From CAYONP01 sp964405335 (GTDB taxonomy: Bacteria > Armatimonadota > UBA10988), in contig CAYONP010000076.1 in the NCBI GenBank assembly GCA_964405335.1, forward strand, positions 1 through 29,263: DNA of 29,263 bases. Direction: 5' to 3'. Positions 21,958-29,263 of the stretch are shown in pieces. The position numbers and the translations under genes were made by a program. The first letter of the stretch is position 1. Every line of letters begins with the position of its first letter. Below the pieces are notes generated by a model that had not been told where the DNA came from, made no database searches, and worked only from the letters and a program-made list of their open reading frames with translations.

Positions 21958-23709
21958 CTACGGCGCCAGCCGCGCCAGCAGCTCCCCGCGCGTCGTCTGC
22001 CCGGCGGTGAAGCCGTCGGGCAGGCCCGCGCCGAGCGATTCGCTCCACGCCTGCGCCTCGTCCGCCGTCGCCGGCTGATCGAGCCGCGCCTCCCAGCCGT
22101 CGATAGCGCCCCGCAGCGCCAGCAGTTGCAGCGCGGCGTAGCCCGGATCGCCCGGCGCCGCGTCGCGGAAGTAGACCAGCACCGCCCCGTCGTCGAGCAG
22201 TTGGAGCTGCAGCGGCAGCGGGTCGAGCCGCCGCGGGGCGACTCCGGCCGCCAGCGCCAGGTGCGCGGCGGTGCCGGCGGCCTGGCCCATCGCCATCCAG
22301 CACGGCTCCATGCGCAGCGTGCCGAAGCCGAGGTGCGTGGCGCTGACCGCCACCGGAACGAGCAGTCCGTCCACCTCGCGCGGCACGATCACCCCGTAAG
22401 GCACGGTGTAGGGCCGCGTCGGCTGGCTCAGAAAGCCGTCCAAGTGCCACCGCTCCGGCTCGCGCTTGCGGTGCGCGTGCGAGTCGATCGGGTAGTGGCT
22501 GGCGGTGATGCTGTCGGCCGCGACGGGCGGTCGCGCGCCGTCGGCCACGGGCAGTGCGTCGTGACCACTGAACCGATACTCGCCCTCGACGCGCCGGCCC
22601 TCACGGACGTAGACCTGCCGCGGAAAGCCGCCGTTGTCGCGGTACTCGTCGGCCGCCAGGCCCCACTCCAGGCAGGCGTGGCGGAACTCCGCCGGCACGG
22701 CCTGGTCGTGCTGCGCAAACCAGAACAGGCCCAGGGTGTAGTCCCGCAGCCGCAGCGCGAAGCGGTCGCGCCAGGCCCAGTCGGCCGTCGGCCAAGGGTA
22801 GTTCTCCTCGGGCAGATCGGTCGAGAGGAAGGCGAAGTGCTGGTTGTTCGCGTCGAACTTGCCGTTCGGCAGAGACACCATGTTGGTCAGCCGGGCGATG
22901 CCCTCGGGCACCGTACCGCCCGTCGTGCGCCGCTCGACGATGTCGTCAATGAGCGACAGGTACTCGGCTCGGTCGTAAACCGCCGGCCGCGGGATGGGCA
23001 GCCGGTTGTCCGGCTCCCGGGTCAGGCAGAGACGGTAGTTGTAGGCCTGGATGGTCTCGTCGCCCTCGTGCGTCGAGGCCGGATCGACGGCGCCGCCCCA
23101 GCGCTTGTAGACCCGTCCGGCCAGCGACTCGCCGGTCTCGTCGCGCCCCTCGCGGCGCGTGCTGAACGGCGCGCCGGCCGCCGCGGCCAGGTCGCCTTCA
23201 TAGGTCGCATCGACGAAGCAGCCGCCGCGGTAGCGCTCGATCGCCCCGCTGTCGCGGTCGCGGACCGTGATCTCGACCAGCCGCGCGCCCTGCTTGACCA
23301 GGTTCTCAGGCAGCGCGTCGAACTGCCGCCGGCGCAGGGTGGTGATGCTCGGCTGCTCCGCCAGCATCGCCTCGAACACCGCCTCGGCCACGTGCGGCTC
23401 GAAGTGGTAGCCGTCGGAGCAGTCGCGCACCTGCGGCGAGTCGGCGCCGTACTCGGCCACGTAGGCCGCGCGGATGCGCTGGACGAACTCGCGGAACAGC
23501 CCGCCGGTGGCGCCTCGGGTGGTGATGTCGGTGGCCCCCAGCCCATTGGCCGGCAGCCCGCCGAGATGCTCGCCGCGCTCGAGCAGCAACACTGAACGGC
23601 CCAGCCGCGCCGCGGCCACGGCGGCCATGATGCCGCCCGGCGTGGCACCCAGCACAACCACCTCGTAGTCGGCCGCGGGCGCCGCCTGCAGCGCCAGCCA
23701 GAACCACAT
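21958..23709 (-). CDS. Exported FAD-dependent oxidoreductase (FAD_oxidored / 'xanthan lyase'-type)
   Basis: The 583-residue product has a short leader (MWFWLALQAAPAA) and then an FAD-binding Rossmann motif in unusual form (VVVLGATPGGIMAAVAAARLG, followed by VLLLERGEHLGG). It continues with NGLGATDI, GGCFVDATYEGDLAAAAGAPF and LRMEPCWMAMGQAAGTAAHLA, all typical of the FAD_oxidored family that is often annotated as xanthan lyase-associated. These proteins are frequent in planctomycete glycan clusters but their reactions are mostly unproven. The ATG at 23709 shares a base with the stop of uxuA (TGATG), so translation is coupled. Oxidation of a sugar or sugar derivative is inferred from the operon. 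Confidence 0.87.
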   Translation of the reverse strand: MWFWLALQAAPAADYEVVVLGATPGGIMAAVAAARLGRSVLLLERGEHLGGLPANGLGATDITTRGATGGLFREFVQRIRAAYVAEYGADSPQVRDCSDGYHFEPHVAEAVFEAMLAEQPSITTLRRRQFDALPENLVKQGARLVEITVRDRDSGAIERYRGGCFVDATYEGDLAAAAGAPFSTRREGRDETGESLAGRVYKRWGGAVDPASTHEGDETIQAYNYRLCLTREPDNRLPIPRPAVYDRAEYLSLIDDIVERRTTGGTVPEGIARLTNMVSLPNGKFDANNQHFAFLSTDLPEENYPWPTADWAWRDRFALRLRDYTLGLFWFAQHDQAVPAEFRHACLEWGLAADEYRDNGGFPRQVYVREGRRVEGEYRFSGHDALPVADGARPPVAADSITASHYPIDSHAHRKREPERWHLDGFLSQPTRPYTVPYGVIVPREVDGLLVPVAVSATHLGFGTLRMEPCWMAMGQAAGTAAHLALAAGVAPRRLDPLPLQLQLLDDGAVLVYFRDAAPGDPGYAALQLLALRGAIDGWEARLDQPATADEAQAWSESLGAGLPDGFTAGQTTRGELLARLAP

Positions 23710-24731
23710 CACATCCGCTCCACGGCGGTCATGCAGGCGCGCATGTAGCCCAGGGCGTAGGCGATGCCGGCGTGCCACGGCGCGGGGCAACTCGTCGACG
23801 GCGTGTGGTCGGGGATCATCACCCCGTCAAAGCCGCTTTCGTGCCAGGCGCGCATCGCCTCGAGCATGTCGACGTCGCCCTCGTCGATGAACACCTCGAT
23901 GTAGTTCGGCGCCGTGCCGCGCACGTTGCGGAAGTGGACGTAGCCAACGCGGTCCTGCGAGGCGTAACGCCGCACGGCTTCGAGCGGGTCGCCGCCGGGC
24001 ATCTCGGTGATGGTGCCCTGGCAGAACTCGAGCGCGTTGTGCCAGCTCGGCACCAGGTCGAGCAGGCGCTGGTACCGGTCGGGATGCGTGATCAGCCGCG
24101 CCGTGCCGCGCAGCGTCGGCACCGGCGGGTCGTCGGGATGCGCCGCCAGCCGGACTCCGGCCTCCTCGGCGACGGGCACCAGGTGCTCGAGGAACCACTG
24201 CAGCCGGGCCCACATCTCGTCCTCGCTGACCGTGCCGATGTCGCCCTCGCCGGCCTCGGGATCGTACGTCGTGCCCCACACCTCGCCGCGCGGGATGGGC
24301 GTCTCGGCGGGCATCTGGTCGGCAATCATGCCCACCGTCTGCGCCCCGCCGCGCGCCCACGGCCCATGCACGCGGGCCCAGACGCCGGCCAGGCTGAAGT
24401 AGTAGCCCATCACCGGGATGCCGGCGGTGCCCAGGTTGCGAATAGTCTGTTTGAGGTTCTCCATCTGCGCGTCGCGCCGCGGGCCGTCGAGCAGGATGTC
24501 GCTCCAGAAGTGGGCGGGGAAGTTCTCGATGGCCTCGAGCTTGAGCTCGAATGAGGCCATGTGGTCGTGCAGCCGCTTGAGGTCATCGGCCGACCAGACG
24601 CCGTCGCGTCCGGAGGGCAGGTCGTCGAGGTTGGGCAGGTGCTGGATGATGTGCGTACACGAGAGCTGACGCGCGAACGAGAGGTTGTCGGCGGTGGCGC
24701 CGCCGGCATAGACGCCCATGCCGAGCTTCAC
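23709..24731 (-). CDS. uxuA: Mannonate dehydratase (UxuA-type)
   Basis: The 340-residue product matches the UxuA TIM-barrel family: LEAIENFP (66-72), LAAHPDDPP (196-204), FCQGTITEMPGGD (236-248), YVHFRN (264-269), then DEGDVDM (283-289) and MIPDH (305-309). The His198, Cys237, His266 and Asp308 set fits the metal site known for bacterial UxuA. It would convert D-mannonate to 2-keto-3-deoxygluconate, a step of glucuronate and related uronate breakdown, in the cytoplasm. I chose GTG at 24731 (GTG-AAG-CTC) because GGAG lies eight bases upstream; the ATG at 24720 is further from it. It is the first gene of the operon uxuA-FAD oxidoreductase-esterase. It is shorter than E. coli UxuA but typical of many other bacteria. 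Confidence 0.88.
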   Translation of the reverse strand: MKLGMGVYAGGATADNLSFARQLSCTHIIQHLPNLDDLPSGRDGVWSADDLKRLHDHMASFELKLEAIENFPAHFWSDILLDGPRRDAQMENLKQTIRNLGTAGIPVMGYYFSLAGVWARVHGPWARGGAQTVGMIADQMPAETPIPRGEVWGTTYDPEAGEGDIGTVSEDEMWARLQWFLEHLVPVAEEAGVRLAAHPDDPPVPTLRGTARLITHPDRYQRLLDLVPSWHNALEFCQGTITEMPGGDPLEAVRRYASQDRVGYVHFRNVRGTAPNYIEVFIDEGDVDMLEAMRAWHESGFDGVMIPDHTPSTSCPAPWHAGIAYALGYMRACMTAVERM

Positions 24732-24899
24732 AGCGGGTCTCCGGGGGGGTGGGTTCCGGGCGGCGGGGCGGGGTCCTGCGCGAAGTGCGGCGGGCTTGGG
24801 ACGTCGGCGCACACCGACGAACGGTGCCGTGCTTGGGCGGGGGCTGGCGCGAGTGCTCAGCAGACCTTACCATGGAGACGAGCCCGGCGAGGATGCGAC
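24732..24899. promoter_or_regulatory. Divergent intergenic region between uxuA and hicB
   Basis: This 168-bp stretch must hold both promoters. I could not find a convincing -35/-10 pair on either strand. One clear inverted repeat, CGTCGG-6-CCGACG (24802-24819), could be an operator site. A seven-G run lies next to the uxuA ribosome site. Confidence 0.35.
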
Positions 24900-25106
24900 A
24901 TGGACCTGACCCTGGAATGCGAGCGCGAGCAGGACGGCCGCTGGCTGGCCGAGGTGCCGCAGCTTGCCGGCGTGCTGGCCTACGGCCTCACGGCGGACGA
25001 GGCGATGGCCCGGGCCGAGGTGCTGGCGCTCCGGGTGCTGGCCGAACAGATCGAGCATGGTGAAGCGCGTCCGCAGGCGATTCGGTTCGTGATTCCGGCC
25101 ACGTGA
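24900..25106 (+). CDS. hicB: HicB-like antitoxin, short form
   Basis: The 68-residue product has the partial RNase H fold signature of HicB: LTLECEREQDGRWLAEVPQLAGVLAYGLTADEA followed by the helix AMARAEVLALRVLAEQIEHGE. No ribbon-helix-helix or helix-turn-helix part follows, so it lacks the DNA-binding domain that many HicB proteins use for autoregulation. It would neutralise the HicA toxin by direct binding. The ATG at 24900 follows GAGGA. Its stop overlaps the HicA start by four bases, so the two are coupled. Confidence 0.85.
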   Translation: MDLTLECEREQDGRWLAEVPQLAGVLAYGLTADEAMARAEVLALRVLAEQIEHGEARPQAIRFVIPAT

Positions 25107-25315
25107 GCGGCTGGAGGTCGGCCAAAGCGCGACGCGTGCTGGCCGCGCTCGAGCGGCGCGGATGGGCCGTCAAGCGCCGGTCCGGCTCGCACCGCACCCT
25201 CACCCGCGAGGGCTGGCCGGACTTCGTCTTCGCCTTCCACGATGCCGACGAGCTCGGTCCCCGGATGCTGGCGCGCATCGCCAAACACACCGGCTTGAGG
25301 CCGGACGACTTGTAG
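25103..25315 (+). CDS. hicA: HicA-like mRNA interferase toxin
   Basis: The 70-residue product has the small double-stranded-RNA-binding-like fold of HicA: SAKARRVLAALERRGWAVKRRSGSHRTLTREG, with the catalytic His at position 30 in GSHRTL, then the C-terminal DELGPRMLARIAKHTGLRPDDL. HicA cleaves mRNA when free of its antitoxin. The start is a GTG at 25103 overlapping the hicB stop (GTGA). The antitoxin gene precedes the toxin, the reverse of the common hicA-hicB order. All recognisable key residues are present, so it is probably active. Confidence 0.88.
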   Translation: MSGWRSAKARRVLAALERRGWAVKRRSGSHRTLTREGWPDFVFAFHDADELGPRMLARIAKHTGLRPDDL

Positions 25316-25441
25316 TGGCCGCACGGCCGTTCCGTTGCCTCCTGCGGGTAGATCCCGCTCGACGGCCAACGGTGGACGCAGATGCCGCGGACGGCCTGAA
25401 GGGATCATAGGCCCGATCGCCGATCTGCCGGCGAGAACACC

Positions 25442-26884
25442 ATGTTGCTGCTCCCGCTCGCCCTGCTCACCACCGCGCCGGCCGAGTCGCCCTACCTCGC
25501 CGCCGTGCGCGATTGCCTCGACCGACTGCTCGAACACGGCACCGACCGGTACGGCGACGTTCATACGCCGATGCTGATGAGCGTGATCGACGTACGCACC
25601 GGTACCGCGCCGCGCGAGCCGGAGCTGTTCGATTCGTACATCCGCAGCGAGGAGCGGCCGGGGCGTCGCAACCCGGGCGGCTGCGACCTATGGGACGACG
25701 GGCCGCTGCTGAAAACCCTGGTCGAGTTCGGTCGGCGGGTGGGCGACCCGCGCTACGAAGCCGCCGTCGACGCCTATATCACCGCCTTCTGCGCCCGGGC
25801 GCGCAAGGAGAACGGCCTGCTCGGCTGGGGCTCGCACCTCTACTACGATGCATACACGGAGTTTCTGGCGGACGACGCGCATGGTCATGTGCACGAGATT
25901 CTGGTCCACGACCCCGACTGGTCGCGCCTGCATCGCCTGGCGCCCGAGGTGGTGCGGGCCGAAATCGAGGGCATCTGGCAATGGCACATCGTCGACCACG
26001 AGACCGGTTACCACAACCGCCACGACGACGGCCGGCCGGGCCTCGATTTCGCCTTCAGCGGCGGCTCGTTTGCCACCGCCTTCGCCTTTTGGAGCACCGT
26101 GGCTGACCGTGAGCTCTGGCTGGCGCGGGCCAAGCTGGTGGCCGACAACCACTGGCGGCGCCGCGATCCGGTGACCGGCCTGGTCGCCGACACGCCCGGC
26201 ACACCCGGCCGCTACGACGCCGAGCACTGCTTCACCACCATTCCCGGCCCGCACGCCGCGGCGCTGCTACGCTGCGCCGAGCTCACCGGCGAGACCTGGT
26301 TTTGCGATAGCGCCGTGTCGTACATCAAGGCCTTTGACCGATATGCGTGGGATGAGGCGGCAGGCCAATACTACGCGGCGCTCAAGCTCGACGGCAGACC
26401 GGTGCCCGAGGCGGCTCGCGGCGAAGGCTACGATGCCTGGATGCCGACCGGGTACGTCGATGTCTGGCCGGCCACCATCTATGCCTACGAGTGGCCGCTG
26501 CTCGCCGCACAGGCGAGCATCTACGCCTATGAGCGCACCGGCGACGCGGCGCTGCTCGACATCGCCCGGCGCTGGGCGCGCAACATCCGCGGTGCGATGC
26601 CTCCGGCGGTCGGCCGACGCTGGCGCGACGAGGTGCTCGCGGCGGTGCCCGGCGCGGCCGGCGGGGCCTATGCCGAGGGCTATGGCCGGGCGATCAGCTT
26701 CTTCTGCCACCTCCACGCGGCGACCGGCGACGCCGCCGATCTGGCCACCGCCCGCGAGCTGGCCGACGAGGCGCTGGCCAAGCTCGGCCACGACGGCTGG
26801 CTGGTCGGCCTGCCGGGAAAGCCCTACTACGAGGCCACCGACGGGGTGGGCGTGCTGCTCTATGCGCTGCTCGAGCTGAGCCTG
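25442..26884 (+). CDS. Secreted alpha/alpha-type protein, possible polysaccharide lyase or hydrolase (3' end lost in gap)
   Basis: The frame from the ATG at 25442 is open for 481 codons until the N gap. It starts with a short signal-like segment (MLLLPLALLTTAPA). Then follow DRYGDVHTPMLMSVIDV, CDLWDDGPLLKTLVEFGRRVGDPRYEAAVDAYI and GLLGWGSHLYYDAY. The later part has many helical pairs with aromatic and acidic residues (WPATIYAYEWPLLAAQASIYAYERTGDAALL). This is the pattern of alpha/alpha-toroid proteins of planctomycetes that are often annotated as pectate-lyase-like or hydrolase-like; the exact family is not certain. Ribosome site GGCGAG lies six bases upstream of the ATG. Position near uxuA and an esterase supports a role in glycan breakdown. 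Confidence 0.75.
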
Positions 26885-26984
26885 NNNNNNNNNNNNNNNN
26901 NNNNNNNNNNNNNNNNNNNNNNNNNNNNNNNNNNNNNNNNNNNNNNNNNNNNNNNNNNNNNNNNNNNNNNNNNNNNNNNNNNNN
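26885..26984. other. Assembly gap of 100 N
   Basis: Exactly 100 N is the usual filler for a gap of unknown length. It cuts off the end of the secreted alpha/alpha protein gene and the beginning of the Nramp-like gene. Confidence 0.98.
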
Positions 26985-27962
26985 CTGGTGTTCTGGAGTT
27001 ACCTCGTCGCCGCGGCACTGATCAGCGCCTGCGGCATCGCCGCGCACGCCATCGCGCCGGGGCTGTCGGTCCGCGCCTGGGGCGTGATCCACTCGCTCGC
27101 CGCGGCGCTGTTCGTCATCCTCGGTCGCTACGAGACCTTCGAGCGGCTGATGAAGGGCTTCATCGCGATCATGTTCGTCGCCCTGATCGGCTGCGCGCTG
27201 CTGGTCCAGTCGCCGGTGGTGAGCCTGGCCGCCAGCTTCGGCGAGGCGGGCATCCCCGCGCTGCCGATGGTGCTCAGCGTGATGGGCGGCGTCGGCGGCA
27301 GCGTGACCGTGCTGGCCTACGGTTACTGGATCCGCGAGCGCGGCTGGCGCGGCCCGGCCTGGCTGCCGGTGGTGAGGGTCGATCTCGCCGTCGCCTACGC
27401 GCTGACCGGCCTGTTCGGCGTGGCCCTGATGGTCGTCGCCGCCGCGCTGCTGCGGCCGGCGGGCATCGAGGTCAGCGGCGCCGGCAGCGCGGTCACGCTG
27501 GCCGATATGATCGCCGGCGTGCTCGGCCCGGCCGGCCGCTGGATCTTCCTGCTCGGTTTCTGGGGCGCGGTGACCACCTCGATGCTCGGCGTCTGGCAGG
27601 GCGACCCGTACCTCTTCTGCGATTTCGTCGGCCTCGTCCGCCGGCTGCCCGAGGCGACCCAGCAGGCACTGATCGACCGCCGCTCGAAGCTCTACCGCGG
27701 CTACCTGCTCTATCTCGCGGTGCCGCCGCTGGCCCTGCTCTGGCTCGACAAGCCGGTCGCGGTGATCACCGCCTACACCATCGTCGGCGCGCTGTTCATG
27801 CCGTTCTTGGCGGTGACCCTGCTGCTCATGAACAGCCGCCGCGCCTGGGTCGGCGAGCTGCGCAGCGGGTGGGGCACCAACCTGGTGCTGCTCGCCTGTC
27901 TGCTGCTCTTCGGCGTGCTCGCCGCGCTGGCCATCGCCGGCGACGCCTCGGCCGCGGGGTGA
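26985..27962 (+). CDS. Nramp-like divalent metal transporter (5' end lost in gap)
   Basis: The visible 325 residues are the C-terminal part of an integral membrane protein with about eight to nine segments. The pattern resembles the Nramp (NRAMP/MntH) superfamily: GGVGGSVTVLAYGYWIRERGW where Nramp proteins have their sixth helix, and later LLGFWGAVTTSMLGVWQG. The canonical MPH metal motif is not visible in helix 6, and helix 1 with its DPGN motif is missing because of the gap. Transport of a divalent ion, or of a related solute, is therefore inferred from overall similarity. The gene ends five bases before the start of a DASS-type transporter, so the two are cotranscribed. Confidence 0.7.
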   Translation: MVFWSYLVAAALISACGIAAHAIAPGLSVRAWGVIHSLAAALFVILGRYETFERLMKGFIAIMFVALIGCALLVQSPVVSLAASFGEAGIPALPMVLSVMGGVGGSVTVLAYGYWIRERGWRGPAWLPVVRVDLAVAYALTGLFGVALMVVAAALLRPAGIEVSGAGSAVTLADMIAGVLGPAGRWIFLLGFWGAVTTSMLGVWQGDPYLFCDFVGLVRRLPEATQQALIDRRSKLYRGYLLYLAVPPLALLWLDKPVAVITAYTIVGALFMPFLAVTLLLMNSRRAWVGELRSGWGTNLVLLACLLLFGVLAALAIAGDASAAG

Positions 27963-27967
27963 GGGCC

Positions 27968-29263
27968 ATGAGCGAAACCACCGGACCGCGCTTCCCGCCG
28001 GGCGTCTGGCTCGCCGCCGGGCCGCTCGCCGCGCTGCTGATGATCATCGCGATCGACTTGCAGCCGGGCGAGCCGCGGATCACCGCCATGGCCGCCGTGG
28101 CGCTGTGGATGGCGGTCTGGTGGGTCACCGAGGCGGTGCCGCTCGGCGCCACCGCGCTGCTGCCGGTGGTGCTCTTCCCGCTGCTCGGCATCATGGGCGG
28201 CAAAGAAGTGGCGCCGGTCTACTTCAACAGCACCATCCTGCTCTTCCTCGGCGGATTCCTGGTCGCCATCGCGATGGAGCGCTGGGCGCTGCACCGGCGC
28301 ATCGCGCTGCGGGTCATCCTGACCGTCGGCGGCACCCCGCGGCGGCTGATCTGGGGCTTCCTCCTCGCTTCGTGGTCTCTCTCGATGTGGATCTCGAACA
28401 CCGCCTGCACGATGATGATGCTGCCGATTGCCATGGCGGTGATCGACCGGCTCGACGAGCGACTGCAGCCCGACCTGCGCCGCCGCCTGTCCATCGGCCT
28501 GCTGCTGGCGATCGCCTACGCGGCGAGCATCGGCGGCCTGGCCACGCTGATCGGCACACCGCCGAACCTGAGCTTCGTCCGCATCCTGCACATCGTCTTT
28601 CCCGCCGCGCCCGAGGTCACGTTCGCTCAGTGGCTCGTCTTCGCCCTGCCCGTCTCGCTCTGCCTGCTCGTCGCCGCCGGCCTGCTGCTCAGCCGCGGCC
28701 TGGCGCGCGGGGGGGTCGAGGAGTCGGCCCGCTTCCGCGAGGAGTACGCCGCGCTCGGGCCGCTCGGCCGCGAAGAGAAAGTCGTGCTGGCCGACTTCGT
28801 GCTCCTCGCCCTGCTCTGGATGACCCGCAGCGAGCTGGCCATTGGCGGGCTGGTCCTGCCCGGCTGGTCAGCGCTGGCCGAGCCGCTGGCCCTGGCCGAC
28901 GACGGCACCGTCGCCGTCGCTCTGGCGCTGCTGCTGTTCTGCATCCCGGCGCGCGGCGGCGGCCGGGTACTCGACTGGTCCGACACGGCCAAGCTGCCGT
29001 GGGGCATCGTCCTGCTCTTCGGCGGCGGGTTCGCCGTCGCCACCGGCTTCACCGAGACGGGGCTGTCGGACTGGATCGGCGGGCGGCTCGAGGTCCTCGG
29101 CGGGCTGCCGCCGGTGCTGATGGTTGGCGCCGTCTGCCTGCTGCTCACCTTCCTGACCGAGCTGACCTCGAACACCGCGACGACCGAAATGGTGCTGCCC
29201 ATCCTGGCCGCGCTGGCGGTGGCAGTGCGCTGCGACCCGCTGCTGCTCATGATCCCCGCCACG
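27968..29263 (+). CDS. SLC13/DASS-type sodium-coupled carboxylate transporter (runs off the right edge)
   Basis: The visible 432 residues are most of a DASS-family transporter. It has an N-terminal hydrophobic hairpin region, TEAVPLGATALLPVVLFPLLG near 55-75, and the two substrate-site SNT motifs: SNTACTMMMLPIA near 143-155 and TSNTATTEMVLPIL near 400-413, together with IGTPPNL near 196-202. Such proteins carry succinate, other dicarboxylates or, in some members, sulfate with sodium. Only the last helices can be missing. The ATG at 27968 follows GAGGG and lies five bases after the Nramp-like stop codon. Confidence 0.9.
   Translation, partial: MSETTGPRFPPGVWLAAGPLAALLMIIAIDLQPGEPRITAMAAVALWMAVWWVTEAVPLGATALLPVVLFPLLGIMGGKEVAPVYFNSTILLFLGGFLVAIAMERWALHRRIALRVILTVGGTPRRLIWGFLLASWSLSMWISNTACTMMMLPIAMAVIDRLDERLQPDLRRRLSIGLLLAIAYAASIGGLATLIGTPPNLSFVRILHIVFPAAPEVTFAQWLVFALPVSLCLLVAAGLLLSRGLARGGVEESARFREEYAALGPLGREEKVVLADFVLLALLWMTRSELAIGGLVLPGWSALAEPLALADDGTVAVALALLLFCIPARGGGRVLDWSDTAKLPWGIVLLFGGGFAVATGFTETGLSDWIGGRLEVLGGLPPVLMVGAVCLLLTFLTELTSNTATTEMVLPILAALAVAVRCDPLLLMIPAT

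Noticed and set aside
24802..24819. HicB-bound operator at the inverted repeat before hicB
   Set aside because: The HicB here has no DNA-binding domain, so the site cannot be assigned to it; it is noted only as a possible operator.
1..29263. CRISPR arrays, tRNA or rRNA genes
   Set aside because: No regularly spaced repeats, no cloverleaf-like segments with conserved T-loop sequence and no rRNA-like stretches were seen.

Overview
The window is about 29 kb of GC-rich DNA (roughly 70% or more by eye) with dense, often overlapping genes. Its gene families are typical of a Planctomycetota-like metagenome-assembled genome: secreted proteins with Asp-rich repeats, a Tat-exported Gfo/Idh/MocA protein with a QKP motif, two-domain esterases, an FAD 'xanthan lyase-type' oxidoreductase, a UxuA, and large kinase/WD40 and TPR proteins. 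The phylum call is an inference from gene families, not from a marker gene. A run of exactly 100 N at 26885-26984 is a scaffold gap.

Region 1 (1-4758) holds two secreted proteins of unknown role on the minus strand, followed by a divergent regulatory module. On one side is a lipoprotein with a YHS/TRASH-like CPVM...CCxxC metal site, several Met residues and a His-rich tail. On the other side is a three-gene operon of an ECF sigma factor, a tiny membrane anti-sigma candidate and an RseB/MucB-like protein carrying ten clustered cysteines. The two sides are separated by a short region in which the same promoter-like string, GGAACC-N16-[G/C]TCTCT, occurs in mirror image. This is the best candidate for an undescribed system: an envelope metal or thiol stress circuit.

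Region 2 (4759-9242) contains a membrane-anchored protein kinase homologue with its key catalytic residues replaced. It is joined by a long Ala/Pro-rich linker to a seven-repeat WD40 propeller. A convergent TPR gene overlaps its 3' end.

Region 3 (9243-17395) is a polysaccharide assembly locus: a Wzz-type chain-length protein, a Wzy-type polymerase and a GT4 transferase on the plus strand, meeting two methyltransferases, a GT2 transferase and a Wzx-type flippase on the minus strand. Two near-consensus promoters with the same -35 hexamer and spacing (TTGCCG-N17-TATAAT/TATACT) drive the two arms.

Region 4 (17446-26884) looks like a carbohydrate-catabolism region: an NHL/SMP-30-like secreted propeller, a Tat-exported oxidoreductase, a minus-strand operon of mannonate dehydratase (uxuA), FAD oxidoreductase and two-domain acetylxylan-esterase-like hydrolase, a hicB-hicA toxin-antitoxin pair, and the 5' part of a secreted alpha/alpha-type protein that could be a lyase or hydrolase. 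Uronate or pectin/xylan breakdown is the likely theme. Two repeat structures sit here: an 89-bp inverted-repeat element (18328-18416) and a cluster of hairpins between convergent genes (19907-20092), in which an inverted copy keeps its stem by a compensatory base-pair change.

Region 5 (26985-29263), beyond the gap, holds the 3' part of an Nramp-like metal transporter and most of a SLC13/DASS-type carboxylate transporter, tightly linked. Their linkage to the region left of the gap depends on the scaffold being right.
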